DNA from: Candidatus Gastranaerophilales bacterium
GTDB taxonomy: Bacteria > Cyanobacteriota > Vampirovibrionia > Gastranaerophilales > Gastranaerophilaceae
Length of the DNA: 64,000 nt
Direction: 5' to 3'
Assembly: GCA_944323935.1 (NCBI GenBank)
Contig: CALUUJ010000010.1
Span: forward strand, 1-64,000
The notes beneath the pieces were generated by a model that did not search any database, was not told the origin of the DNA, and was given only the letters and a program-made list of their open reading frames with translations. The first letter of the stretch is position 1; every line of letters begins with the position of its first letter. Made by a program: the position numbers and the translations under genes. Shown in pieces: positions 25,066-33,178 of the stretch.

Positions 25066-26127
25066 TTATTGTAATACCTTTTTTACAATATTTATTATTT
25101 CTTCTGATGAAATTTCTTGTATGCATTTATTTTTATTGCTTTTTAGCTTGCAATGTTTTTTCATGCAAGGTGAACATTCTGTTTTGGATTGAATTGAAAA
25201 ATATTTTTCTCCATATGGAGCGGTCCTATTTGAGCTTGTAGCAAAAAACAATGTTATTATTTTAGGATGCGCTGTTGCCCAAGCAATATGTGCACTGCCT
25301 GAATCCGGACTTATTACCAAATCAACATTTTGACATATATATACAATATCTGAGATAGTTGTCATTCCTGTTAAATTAATAATATTTTTTTCTGAAATCT
25401 TTTCTAATATCTTATTTGTAAGAAATTTTTCTTTTTCTGTTGCAGTTATAATTATATTACAAAATTCTTGAAACTCATTTATTACTTTAACCCATCCTTC
25501 AACAGTCCAATGCTTATTTACCCAAGTTGTAGCAGGCGCTATTAGTATAGTTTTTTTTGAATTATCAAGATTTTTTATTATATCTATTATATTTTTAGAA
25601 TATTCTTTACTCAAATCAGGAATAACAAATTCTGGTTCTATATCATTACAATTAAGATATTTTGCAATTTCAAGATTTCTTTTGACGACATGATAATCTA
25701 TGTCAAACTGTTTTCTATTCGTTTTTATTATTTCGTTTGCAAAAAGCCAAGAAAACTCTCTTCCACCGTCTAATGCAATTTTCCTTTTTCCTTTTGACAA
25801 CCCCATAAGAATAGCACTTTTTAAAAGTTGTTGCGTATCTATCACAATATCATATTGTTCTGAACGTATTTTTTTTATAATTGAAAAAAACTCTTTCAAA
25901 ACATTATAAAAATTCATTTTTTTCCATTTTTTACGTTCTAAGACATAAACATTATTTAAAAGCGGATTATTCAATATAAATTTTTCTGCTTTATCTTCAA
26001 CAATCCAATCCAATTGAACATTCGGATATTTTTTTCTTAAAGCATTAGCTAATGGAAGTGTGTGTATAGTATCCCCTAAAGCACTTAATCTTATTATTAA
26101 TATTTTTTTTATATTATTATTTTTCAA
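25066..26127 (-). CDS. Glycosyltransferase family 9 (heptosyltransferase-like)
   Basis: Adds heptose or a related sugar to the LPS inner core at the cytosolic face. The N-terminus IKKILIIRLSALGDTIHTLP is the GT9 signature, with VISPDSGSAHIAWA (near residue 275) as the C-terminal nucleotide-sugar site. Four Cys at the end (CSPCMKKHCKLKSNKNKC) are common in this family. The open frame begins with TTG at 26157; I prefer a TTG at 26127 because AAAGG lies before it and it is close to the domain start. About 353 aa. An HldE-type kinase gene is at 56983. Confidence 0.88.
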   Translation of the reverse strand: MKNNNIKKILIIRLSALGDTIHTLPLANALRKKYPNVQLDWIVEDKAEKFILNNPLLNNVYVLERKKWKKMNFYNVLKEFFSIIKKIRSEQYDIVIDTQQLLKSAILMGLSKGKRKIALDGGREFSWLFANEIIKTNRKQFDIDYHVVKRNLEIAKYLNCNDIEPEFVIPDLSKEYSKNIIDIIKNLDNSKKTILIAPATTWVNKHWTVEGWVKVINEFQEFCNIIITATEKEKFLTNKILEKISEKNIINLTGMTTISDIVYICQNVDLVISPDSGSAHIAWATAHPKIITLFFATSSNRTAPYGEKYFSIQSKTECSPCMKKHCKLKSNKNKCIQEISSEEIINIVKKVLQ

Positions 26128-26332
26128 TTTCTCAACCTTTTTTACTAAGTATAGCAAAGATTACATATAAATAGCTGAATTTAATATTAAAAAAATACTA
26201 TAAAAGTTTACATTTGAATTCTTTTTTTAAACTTTTTGGGGGAATGAATTTATAAAAAATTTTATTATTATTAGTTTGTTAGAAAGCAATGGTTAATATC
26301 TGCATATAAAAGACAATTAGGACGATTAATAC

Positions 26333-26578
26333 ATGAATAAAAGTAAAGAAAAAGAAATTAAGAATTCTATAAGAATGTGCAAATTAAGATTACAGACAAT
26401 ACAACCTCATTTAACTGATGAGAAACCAATTTTGAATGAATCTTTTAACAAGCTTTTAATTGAAAAAGCTATCTTAAGAGATAAATTAATGCACAAAGAA
26501 CCCTCTTTCCTTTCAAAGCTTGCCAGAAAAATTAAAACATATAATAAGAAAGAATTAATTTGCGATTATTTTAAATAA
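26333..26578 (+). CDS. Small basic helical protein, unknown
   Basis: An 81-aa Lys-rich protein (MNKSKEKEIKNSIRMCKLRL). It looks all-helical, without membrane segment. Only a distant AGGA precedes the ATG. The 205-bp gap before it contains no recognisable motif beyond AT-rich DNA. It converges with fliR. No family recognised; it may be a nucleic-acid binding or lineage-specific protein. Confidence 0.5.
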   Translation: MNKSKEKEIKNSIRMCKLRLQTIQPHLTDEKPILNESFNKLLIEKAILRDKLMHKEPSFLSKLARKIKTYNKKELICDYFK

Positions 26579-26637
26579 AATATCCGTTCAAACTATGCTG
26601 AATAAAAGGAATTGATATTTAGAATTATTATTTAGCA

Positions 26638-27420
26638 TTAAAATATATTTGCAAATGACATAAAAAAGTCACTTATAACATTAAGTAAAGAAGGCATAAT
26701 TACAACCAAAATAGCAGCTCCTATACAGGGTTTAAATAAGAAGCTCATTTGGAAGACATTAACTTGAGGAGCTGTTTTGGAAATAATACCTAAGATTATA
26801 TCTTGTCCTAATGTTGCAAGTAAAACAGGTGAAGCTATTTGTAAACCGATATATAAAACATTTGAAGTTATTTTTACTAAATATGGCATATTAACAATCT
26901 CGTCTAGAGGTACAAATGAACTATAAACGGGGAAAATTTCAAAACTTCTTATAAAAGCATTAAATGTCCAGTATGCACCCCCTATTTCTAAGAAAATAAT
27001 AAGTCCAATAATACTAAAGATTCTACCCATAATAGAAATCTGAGAAGATGTTGTAGGATCCATAATTGTAGCAGAAGAAACACCTTGTTGCATATTAATC
27101 ATATCACCACCGCTTTCAACAGCTTTAACTATACAGTTTACAATAAATCCTATTAAAGCACCGCATAAGAAATTTATCACGACAGAATATATTATAGATA
27201 CTCCTTGTGGTGGTGTTTCAGGTCTGATTAACATAGAAAGCGTTATAGTAAATATAAGAGCAAATCCTACTTTTGCAATCATAGGAATTTCACTTCTTTG
27301 TAAAAAGGGTGCGGTTCTGATTAATCCTGCTACTCTTGCAAAAATAGGAATACCGCCAGCAATTATATTATTTACTTCAGGAAAAACTTTTGGAAATTCA
27401 TTTATGATTAAATCAAGCAT
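26638..27420 (-). CDS. fliR: Flagellar-type export gate protein FliR
   Basis: Inner-membrane component of the type III export gate, forming one helical assembly with FliP and FliQ. The 260-aa protein has the FliR pattern: FARVAGLIRTAPFLQRSEIPMIAKVGFAL (residues 29-57), then GGDMINMQQGVSSATIMDP (near 105-123), and six hydrophobic stretches. Length is normal. Its ATG overlaps the stop of the preceding secretin-like gene by 1 bp. Confidence 0.93.
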   Translation of the reverse strand: MLDLIINEFPKVFPEVNNIIAGGIPIFARVAGLIRTAPFLQRSEIPMIAKVGFALIFTITLSMLIRPETPPQGVSIIYSVVINFLCGALIGFIVNCIVKAVESGGDMINMQQGVSSATIMDPTTSSQISIMGRIFSIIGLIIFLEIGGAYWTFNAFIRSFEIFPVYSSFVPLDEIVNMPYLVKITSNVLYIGLQIASPVLLATLGQDIILGIISKTAPQVNVFQMSFLFKPCIGAAILVVIMPSLLNVISDFFMSFANIF

Positions 27421-27794
27421 TATTTATTTTCACTTTCGTATTTTGAAGGTAGGTCTATCTGTGTCAATTCTTCCTTATTATCTTGAAATTTTGGACCTGA
27501 GATGAACCTTATTTGATAAGTATTGGAATCTGTTGTTAAAATAACATCACAAATGCCATTATTATTTGCTTCGACAAATAGTTGTTTTCTATTATTATAA
27601 ATAGATGTTATTGGTGTAATATTTACAATGTCTTTATTTGATATATTTATATTTTTAACTCTTGAATCAATATTTAGTAGGTACATGTTTTTTGTTTTTA
27701 AATTGAAAAGATTAATGTCATTTTTAACCAATGCACAATTGCCTGTTTGAGTAGCCATAAAAAGAAATAATAACAATAAAATTATTTTTCTCAT
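27420..27794 (-). CDS. Periplasmic protein resembling the pilus/secretin N-terminal domain (T2SS-T3SS_pil_N type)
   Basis: A 124-aa protein with signal peptide MRKIILLLLFLFMATQTGNCA. The mature part reads NMYLLNIDSRVKNINISNKDIVNITP, then KQLFVEANNNGICDVILTTDSNTYQIRF. This matches the layout of the N-terminal domain of CpaC/RcpA secretins: a 'L.l..pv.rv.vgdp.iadv' strand pair followed by a 'GtT.l.v' strand. No secretin domain follows. It is wedged between fliQ (4-bp ATGA overlap) and fliR (1-bp overlap), so it must be made with the export gate. I infer a periplasmic role near the export apparatus. Confidence 0.65.
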   Translation of the reverse strand: MRKIILLLLFLFMATQTGNCALVKNDINLFNLKTKNMYLLNIDSRVKNINISNKDIVNITPITSIYNNRKQLFVEANNNGICDVILTTDSNTYQIRFISGPKFQDNKEELTQIDLPSKYESENK

Positions 27795-28288
27795 CTTTGG
27801 TTCTCCATAATTTTCTTTCTTTCAATAAGATTGGGAGTCGGAATGTTCTTTGCTCCGTTTCTTAAAAAGTTAAATTTATCTGACTGAGTTGTTCCTTGAG
27901 GTTGGGCTGCATTATTTAATATATGAGACATAGGTGTCATATCTTTTTTTGTATCAGTTTTCATTTCATCAATAAATGGTTTTGTATAATTGTAATAGTC
28001 TGATGGCAGAACATAATTATCTGATTTTGGTACAACATCAAAAGCAATAACTGCTCCTTCGTTGAATAAGTTAGTTAATAATTTTAAATATCCCGTTCCT
28101 AAAATAATAATTACAAGAAAAACAGTAAATATTTTGGGAGCGGCAGCGATTGTTTGTTCTTGTACTTGTGTTACTGCTTGCAAAATACCTACAATTAAAC
28201 CGACAATAGCTGCTGTCAATACGCAGGGCATTGCTATCATTAACATTACCATTAATCCTTTTGCAAAAAACTCTATTAATATTTCCAT
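27791..28288 (-). CDS. fliQ: Flagellar-type export gate protein FliQ with C-terminal extension
   Basis: The first 90 residues are FliQ: two membrane helices with MVMLMIAMPCVLTAAIVGLIVG and LQAVTQVQEQTIAAAPKIFTV. Usual length is about 89 aa, but this protein has 165. The additional 75 residues (SDNYVLPSDYYNYTKPFIDE onward) are polar, Asn/Pro-rich and without known domain. Overlaps the secretin-like gene by 4 bp and follows fliP by 9 bp. Confidence 0.9.
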   Translation of the reverse strand: MEILIEFFAKGLMVMLMIAMPCVLTAAIVGLIVGILQAVTQVQEQTIAAAPKIFTVFLVIIILGTGYLKLLTNLFNEGAVIAFDVVPKSDNYVLPSDYYNYTKPFIDEMKTDTKKDMTPMSHILNNAAQPQGTTQSDKFNFLRNGAKNIPTPNLIERKKIMENQR

Positions 28289-28297
28289 TTTTAATCC

Positions 28298-28939
28298 TTA
28301 ATTGAAACTTCCGACCAAACCGTTAACAATCAAACTCCAACCGTCAACAGCTATAAATATTAGCAATTTGAACGGTAAAGAAATAATCGTAGGCGATAAC
28401 ATAAACATACCTAGTGCCAGTAAAACATTAGCAATTACCAAATCCAAGACAATAAATGGTACAAATATTATAAAACTTATTTCAAATGCGGTTTTTAATT
28501 CACTAAGAATATAAGCTGGAGCAACCTCCCAAATAGTAACATCTTCAACGGATGCAGGAGCCTCCTTTCTTGTTAATTGAACAAAAAATGCTAAATCTTT
28601 TTCTCTTGTCTGTTTCAACATAAATTCTTTTAACGGTTTTGAACCTTCACTTATTGCTAGCACAATTGAACCATTCTTTTCATATGGTTTTGATCCGACT
28701 TCATACATTTGTTGAAAGACAGGACCCATAGTATAAAATGTCAATATTATTGAAAGCCCGACTAATACAATTGCAGGCGGAATTTGTTGTGCTCCTAAAG
28801 CTTGTTTCAAAAATCCAAAAACTATTGCATATCTTAGAAAGCTTGTCATACAGACAAACATAAAAGGTAAAAACGAAAAAATCGCCATTACCATTAATAA
28901 TTGTAATACTGGACTTAAATCTTGTAATATTGTATCCAT
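28298..28939 (-). CDS. fliP: Flagellar-type export gate protein FliP
   Basis: A 213-aa core component of the export gate, with four hydrophobic segments. Signatures include FVCMTSFLRYAIVFGFLKQALGAQQIPPAIVLVGLSIILTF (near 28-68) and the C-terminal ELKTAFEISFIIFVPFIVLDLVIANVLLALGM with LSPTIISLPFKLLIFIAVDGW. Full length after the signal region. The gap to fliO is 2 bp. Confidence 0.95.
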   Translation of the reverse strand: MDTILQDLSPVLQLLMVMAIFSFLPFMFVCMTSFLRYAIVFGFLKQALGAQQIPPAIVLVGLSIILTFYTMGPVFQQMYEVGSKPYEKNGSIVLAISEGSKPLKEFMLKQTREKDLAFFVQLTRKEAPASVEDVTIWEVAPAYILSELKTAFEISFIIFVPFIVLDLVIANVLLALGMFMLSPTIISLPFKLLIFIAVDGWSLIVNGLVGSFN

Positions 28940-28941
28940 TT

Positions 28942-29295
28942 TTAACCTCTGTTTATTCTTTGAGTTAGTTCTTTTAGTGTAGAAAACTCTGTGATTCTTT
29001 CTTTTTTATTTACTGTTTCATTTCCATAGTTTTCAATGTTTTTATTTCCATCTAATTTAGATAACATTGTTGTACTTGCGGGATCTCCAGCAATCAGAAA
29101 TTTTTCATTTCCGGCTTTAATAACATATATTGTTTTTGTTGCTGATAATCTAAGAGAATTTTCTACTTGTAAAAATTCTTTGTTTTTAGATCCTGACTTA
29201 ATGTTTATAGACTTTTTATATACAAATAAAGCCATTACAATAAAACCAATCATTGCAAGTGTATATATAGCAAAATTAATTAAGTAACTATTCAT
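28942..29295 (-). CDS. fliO: Flagellar biosynthesis protein FliO-like
   Basis: A 117-aa single-pass membrane protein (residues 6-27 hydrophobic). The soluble part reads VENSLRLSATKTIYVIKAGNEKFLIAGDPASTTMLSKL, which matches the FliO core 'v..r..lg..k.l.lV.vg.k.lLlGvt...i..l..l'. FliO is a flagella-specific assembly factor for FliP and is missing from virulence injectisomes, which favours a flagellar-type system. 3 bp from fliP. Confidence 0.75.
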   Translation of the reverse strand: MNSYLINFAIYTLAMIGFIVMALFVYKKSINIKSGSKNKEFLQVENSLRLSATKTIYVIKAGNEKFLIAGDPASTTMLSKLDGNKNIENYGNETVNKKERITEFSTLKELTQRINRG

Positions 29296-29303
29296 AATTA
29301 CCT

Positions 29304-30578
29304 CTAAATACTTTCATCTTCTATTTCAAAGTCGCTGTAGTCAAAATTTTCATTTCCTTCAGTCTGTTGAACAGCTTGTTGGTTTGGCTGAGCATTAGGT
29401 CTTACCGGTCTTTTGACAGCTCCTGGTGTTACCGGTCTTTTTGCTGCACTTGCCGGCATTGGTCTTGGTGCCGTTTTTTTTGCTTCTGGTGCTGCTGCAG
29501 TGGGAGTCGCATTTTCTGTTTTGACTTCTTTTGCTTTTGCCGCTTCTTCTTTTGTCTTTTTTACATTGTCTATTCTTACGCCATATCTGTCATTTAATAT
29601 AACAAGTTCTCCTGTTGCCACAATTTGATTTTCAACTCTCAATTTAATTTTATTGTCATATACAGATCCAACATCAATAACAAGACCTTCTGAAATTTGT
29701 TTTAATTCTCCTAATGTAAGTTTAACATTATCAAATTCCGCAATGACATCTACAAGAATTGAATCCCACATATTTTGAGGTTTTACATTTGTTTCTTCTT
29801 CCATCTCATTGTCTCCATTATTATCTATACTTATTATTAATGATGGATTAGGGGTTATTTTAAATTTAGTTTCATTATTCCCCCATAATACTGACATTTT
29901 GTTAATATCGCTATTTTCGAGTACTATAATATCTCCATCTTCAATTTCTTTAATTTCATTTAGTGCAAGTTTTGTTGAGCCTACACTTAATGTCAACGCA
30001 ACAGGGATTTCTTTAAAATCAGATATACTGAATTTTTCAGGAAAATTTTCAGGTTCAATCTTTGGCAGCATATAATCTGGTATGGTTAATATTATTTTTC
30101 CAGTATGATTATTTTTAAATTTTGCAAAAAAGGTGAAATTATAATCATTTGTTGACTCGTTTAGTTTTTTGTTTGATTCTGTTTTATTTAGAATTTCTTC
30201 AATATTCTTATAAGCAAACACAGTAAACGATTTTATTACACCGGCTTCAATATCCGTAAGTTTTTTTAATTCGAATCTGTTATCTGTTACACCTAAAGAA
30301 TTGTCTAATAATGAAGATATAAGACTTGAGGAAATTCTCATTGTAATTGACGATGTTTTTGTTATTGGTATTTTATTAACAAAATATTCATCTCCATAGA
30401 AAAATATATTATCTTCACAAGATATTCCCATGAATCTTAACTTAAAGTCTTTTTGAAAAAATTCATCAATCGACTTTTGAATTTTTAAGTATATATTAGA
30501 GTAAAACCAAGAATAATTTTTTACTAAATCATTCTTTTGCCCTTTATTTTTATTGTTTTCTGTTTTTAAAGCTGTCAT
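29304..30578 (-). CDS. FliM/FliN-type C-ring protein with two SpoA domains and a Pro/Ala-rich tail
   Basis: A 424-aa cytosolic protein. Two SpoA-like domains can be seen: KEIPVALTLSVGSTKLALNEIKEIEDGDIIVLEN (near residues 190-225) and ILVDVIAEFDNVKLTLGELKQISEGLVIDV (near 270-300) with a following GELVILNDRYGVRI. Twin SpoA domains resemble SctQ or a FliM-FliN fusion. The last 85 residues are low complexity (TPTAAAPEAKKTAPRPMPAS, then KRPV/KRPVRP repeats) ending in an acidic tail. First gene of the operon, preceded by AGGGT. The 228-bp gap upstream, shared with a divergent methyltransferase gene, shows only AT-rich promoter-like DNA. Confidence 0.82.
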   Translation of the reverse strand: MTALKTENNKNKGQKNDLVKNYSWFYSNIYLKIQKSIDEFFQKDFKLRFMGISCEDNIFFYGDEYFVNKIPITKTSSITMRISSSLISSLLDNSLGVTDNRFELKKLTDIEAGVIKSFTVFAYKNIEEILNKTESNKKLNESTNDYNFTFFAKFKNNHTGKIILTIPDYMLPKIEPENFPEKFSISDFKEIPVALTLSVGSTKLALNEIKEIEDGDIIVLENSDINKMSVLWGNNETKFKITPNPSLIISIDNNGDNEMEEETNVKPQNMWDSILVDVIAEFDNVKLTLGELKQISEGLVIDVGSVYDNKIKLRVENQIVATGELVILNDRYGVRIDNVKKTKEEAAKAKEVKTENATPTAAAPEAKKTAPRPMPASAAKRPVTPGAVKRPVRPNAQPNQQAVQQTEGNENFDYSDFEIEDESI

Positions 30579-30806
30579 TACTTACCCTAATCTTTAACCC
30601 TGTAGAATACGATATATTTTTTTATACAATGAGACATCATTTATATGTTGTATTTTTTTGTTAAAAAAAATATCCCAAATTATATATATATTAAGGTTTT
30701 TGGTGAAAAATTCAATGAATGTGTGTAAATCATTAATTTATATGATACAAAAATACTCAACTTTTCATATACTAAACAAATAAATATAGTAAAGATTTGG
30801 GGAGTT

Positions 30807-31682
30807 ATGGTAAAAGCAAGTAATACAAAAAAAGTTAGAATTCAAGAGCAAAAACCTGATTTAAGGATTGTTAAAGAAGTTAAAACTAAACCATATAGTG
30901 ATATAGATTTAAATAATTGGAAAGATTATTCACATATTAAAACCGATACTTGGTGGGAGTTTGCAGCAAGAGATAAATCTAACGGGCATTCAAATGAATA
31001 TCATGGCAATTATATTCCGCAAATTGCTCAACAATTGTATGAAAGATTTACCAAAAAAGGAGATATTGTACTTGATATGTTTTTAGGTTCTGGTACAAGT
31101 GCAATTGAAGCATTGCATATGGACAGAAGATGTATTGGAGTCGAATTAAAATCTGAACAAGTTGATATTGTCAGCAATAAATTTTCTCCAAAAGAGCTTG
31201 TAACTGATATAAATTTAATATGTTCAGATAGTGCAAATGAAGAAGTAAAAGAAAAAATTCAAGCAAGACTTGATGTAATGAGAAGAGATAAAGCTCAATT
31301 TTTGGTGCTTCATCCGCCATATGATGACATAATTAAGTTTTCAGATAAGAAAGAAGACTTATCTAATTGTGCAAATACGGAAGAATTTTATAATCTGTTC
31401 AAAAAAGTAGCACAAAATGGTTATGATATGCTGGAAAAAGGCAGATTTGCCGCATTAATTATTGGTGATAAATATGCAAATGGTGAGATAGTTCCATTAG
31501 GTGCCGATTGTGCAGCTAAAATGCGTGAAATAGGTTTTAAAATGAAAGCCGTTATAGTTAAGAATATGGAAGGTAATGAAAGAGCGAAGGGTAAAACTGC
31601 TAATCTATGGAGATATAGAGCATTAAACGGAGGTTTCTATATTTTTAAACATGAGTATATATATGTCTTCCAAAAAGTTTAG
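30807..31682 (+). CDS. DNA methyltransferase, N4-cytosine/N6-adenine type (orphan)
   Basis: A 291-aa SAM-dependent methyltransferase. Motif I is VLDMFLGSGTSAIEAL (near residue 90), motif X-like RCIGVELKSEQV follows, and motif IV is FLVLHPPYDDIIKFS (near 168), where HPPY replaces the common DPPY or SPPY. The order of motifs fits the N6_N4_Mtase family. No restriction endonuclease lies next to it, so it is either a regulatory methylase or a solitary anti-restriction enzyme. GGGGAGTT precedes the ATG. The next small ORF overlaps. Confidence 0.82.
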   Translation: MVKASNTKKVRIQEQKPDLRIVKEVKTKPYSDIDLNNWKDYSHIKTDTWWEFAARDKSNGHSNEYHGNYIPQIAQQLYERFTKKGDIVLDMFLGSGTSAIEALHMDRRCIGVELKSEQVDIVSNKFSPKELVTDINLICSDSANEEVKEKIQARLDVMRRDKAQFLVLHPPYDDIIKFSDKKEDLSNCANTEEFYNLFKKVAQNGYDMLEKGRFAALIIGDKYANGEIVPLGADCAAKMREIGFKMKAVIVKNMEGNERAKGKTANLWRYRALNGGFYIFKHEYIYVFQKV

Positions 31683-31848
31683 AAATAAAAAAAATCAAAA
31701 TATATACGAAATAATTCGTGATGACGTTATCAATGCTACGAATTCAAATGACGGACAAATTATGATTCTTTATAAAAGTGAAAAATACCCAGACAAAATT
31801 TTCGTCCGTGAAAAATCTGAATTCTATATTAAGTTTGAAGAAATCTAA
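31663..31848 (+). CDS. Small protein, possibly DUF1653-like
   Basis: A 61-aa protein starting MSSKKFRNKKNQNIYEII, overlapping the methyltransferase by 20 bp (an ATG four codons earlier at 31651 is also possible). The order 'Y.(hydrophobic)...D.(I/V)....QIMILYKS...KIFVREKSEF' loosely resembles DUF1653, a small beta-barrel domain with 'YrHyKG..Y.vl ... VvYr ... WvRp..mF'. Weak resemblance; treat as unknown. Translation is coupled to the methylase. Confidence 0.5.
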   Translation: MSSKKFRNKKNQNIYEIIRDDVINATNSNDGQIMILYKSEKYPDKIFVREKSEFYIKFEEI

Positions 31849-32430
31849 TTACCATTTATGAACATATTCTTGAGGTTTATAGGTAGTAACATAGTTAAAT
31901 ATATCATCGACAGATGTTGCTATATAATATAAAGATTTCATTTCTTCTTTTGCAAATTTTTCTTTGTAAACAACATCAAACATTTTAAGCATATAATCGT
32001 AATATCCGTCTAAGTTTAAGAATATAATTGGTTTATTATGATAGCCTAATTGTTTAGCTACGAGTATTTCAAAAACTTCTTCAAAAGTTCCAAAACCGCC
32101 GGGAGCACAGACAAATATATCTGCAAATTTTTCCATAGTAGCTTTTCTTTCGCGCATATCTTTAGTAATTACAACTTTTGCTAAAGCAGGATGTTTTAGT
32201 CCGAATGAAGCTATACGTTCAGGAATAACACCAATGACTTCTGCTCCGTTTTTTATTGCATTATTGGCAATTACACCCATCATTCCTACAGTTGTGCCAC
32301 CATAGACCATGTTGTATCCGTTTTGTCCGATTTTTTCTCCTAATTCCTTTGAATAAATATAAAATTTCTCATCTAAGTTGTCACTTGATGAGCAATATAC
32401 ACATATTGTTTTTTTATTGTCTAAAAACAT
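31849..32430 (-). CDS. LOG family nucleotide phosphoribohydrolase
   Basis: A 193-aa Rossmann-fold protein of the 'lysine decarboxylase'/LOG family. The signature PGGFGTFEEVFEILVAKQLG (near residue 105) and MVYGGTTVGMMGVIANNAI (near 40-58) are both intact. LOG proteins split nucleoside 5'-monophosphates into base and ribose 5-phosphate; in bacteria the role is often nucleotide recycling. Convergent with the small gene at 31663. Confidence 0.92.
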   Translation of the reverse strand: MFLDNKKTICVYCSSSDNLDEKFYIYSKELGEKIGQNGYNMVYGGTTVGMMGVIANNAIKNGAEVIGVIPERIASFGLKHPALAKVVITKDMRERKATMEKFADIFVCAPGGFGTFEEVFEILVAKQLGYHNKPIIFLNLDGYYDYMLKMFDVVYKEKFAKEEMKSLYYIATSVDDIFNYVTTYKPQEYVHKW

Positions 32431-32523
32431 ATTCTGCTCTTATTTATATTTTATATATTTCTATTATACCCATGCAAAAATTTCATGTCATTTAATTAAT
32501 AAAATTTGTTTTTATATTTTGGA

Positions 32524-33168
32524 TTATTTTTTTAAATTTTTAAATGCTTTCACTACTACTTGAGTTCTATCTTCTACTCCAAGTTTTTGAATAATACTGC
32601 TAACGTGTACTTTAACAGTATTAACACTTACATCTAATATTTTAGATATTTCACTATTATTCAGACCTTCACATATGTATTCAAGAACTTCTTTTTCTCT
32701 ATCTGTAAGATTATAATCTTCATCAAAATTATAAGACAGTCTTTGTGTTTTTGAAGATAAAGCAGTTAAAACAACGTTGGAAATTTTTGGGTCAAACCAA
32801 GCAGCACCTTCTATTACAGATAATACAGTATCTGCAAGTCTATCAGGATTTATGTCTTTTGAACAATATGCATTTGCTCCTGCTTTTATTGAATCTAATA
32901 CTTCTTCTTCTGAATTATGAGAGGTTAATATAATTACTTTTATTTGATTATTTATTGATTTTATTACTTTTGTTGCCTCAATTCCGTTCATTGAAGGCAA
33001 CCCTAAATCCATAATTACAGCATCAATATTATGACTATTAACCATATTAATTGCATCTTCTCCTGATGATGCTTCAAAAATTTCATCTATAAAATTTTTA
33101 GATTCAAATGCTGTTTTTAATCCAAATCTTATTAATGCGTGATCTTCTACGATTAACACGTTATACAT
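32524..33168 (-). CDS. NarL/FixJ family response regulator
   Basis: A 214-aa two-domain regulator. I use the ATG at 33168, giving MYNVLIVEDHALIRFGLKTA with AAAGG ahead; the open frame upstream overlaps the previous gene. The receiver has the acidic pair ED (8-9), phospho-Asp in AVIMDLGLPSMNG (near 56), and KVIILTSHNS plus a Lys in YCSKDIN (near 106). The C-terminal LuxR HTH is NLTDREKEVLEYICEGLNNSEISKIL. It follows the HD-GYP gene by 10 bp. No histidine kinase is adjacent. Confidence 0.93.
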   Translation of the reverse strand: MYNVLIVEDHALIRFGLKTAFESKNFIDEIFEASSGEDAINMVNSHNIDAVIMDLGLPSMNGIEATKVIKSINNQIKVIILTSHNSEEEVLDSIKAGANAYCSKDINPDRLADTVLSVIEGAAWFDPKISNVVLTALSSKTQRLSYNFDEDYNLTDREKEVLEYICEGLNNSEISKILDVSVNTVKVHVSSIIQKLGVEDRTQVVVKAFKNLKK

Positions 33169-33178
33169 ATAATAACCT

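Noticed and set aside
29367..29628. + strand frames rich in Ser/Cys/Phe opposite the C-ring protein tail
   Set aside because: They are the antisense of the Pro/Ala/Lys-rich tail; composition is explained by that and there is no start signal.
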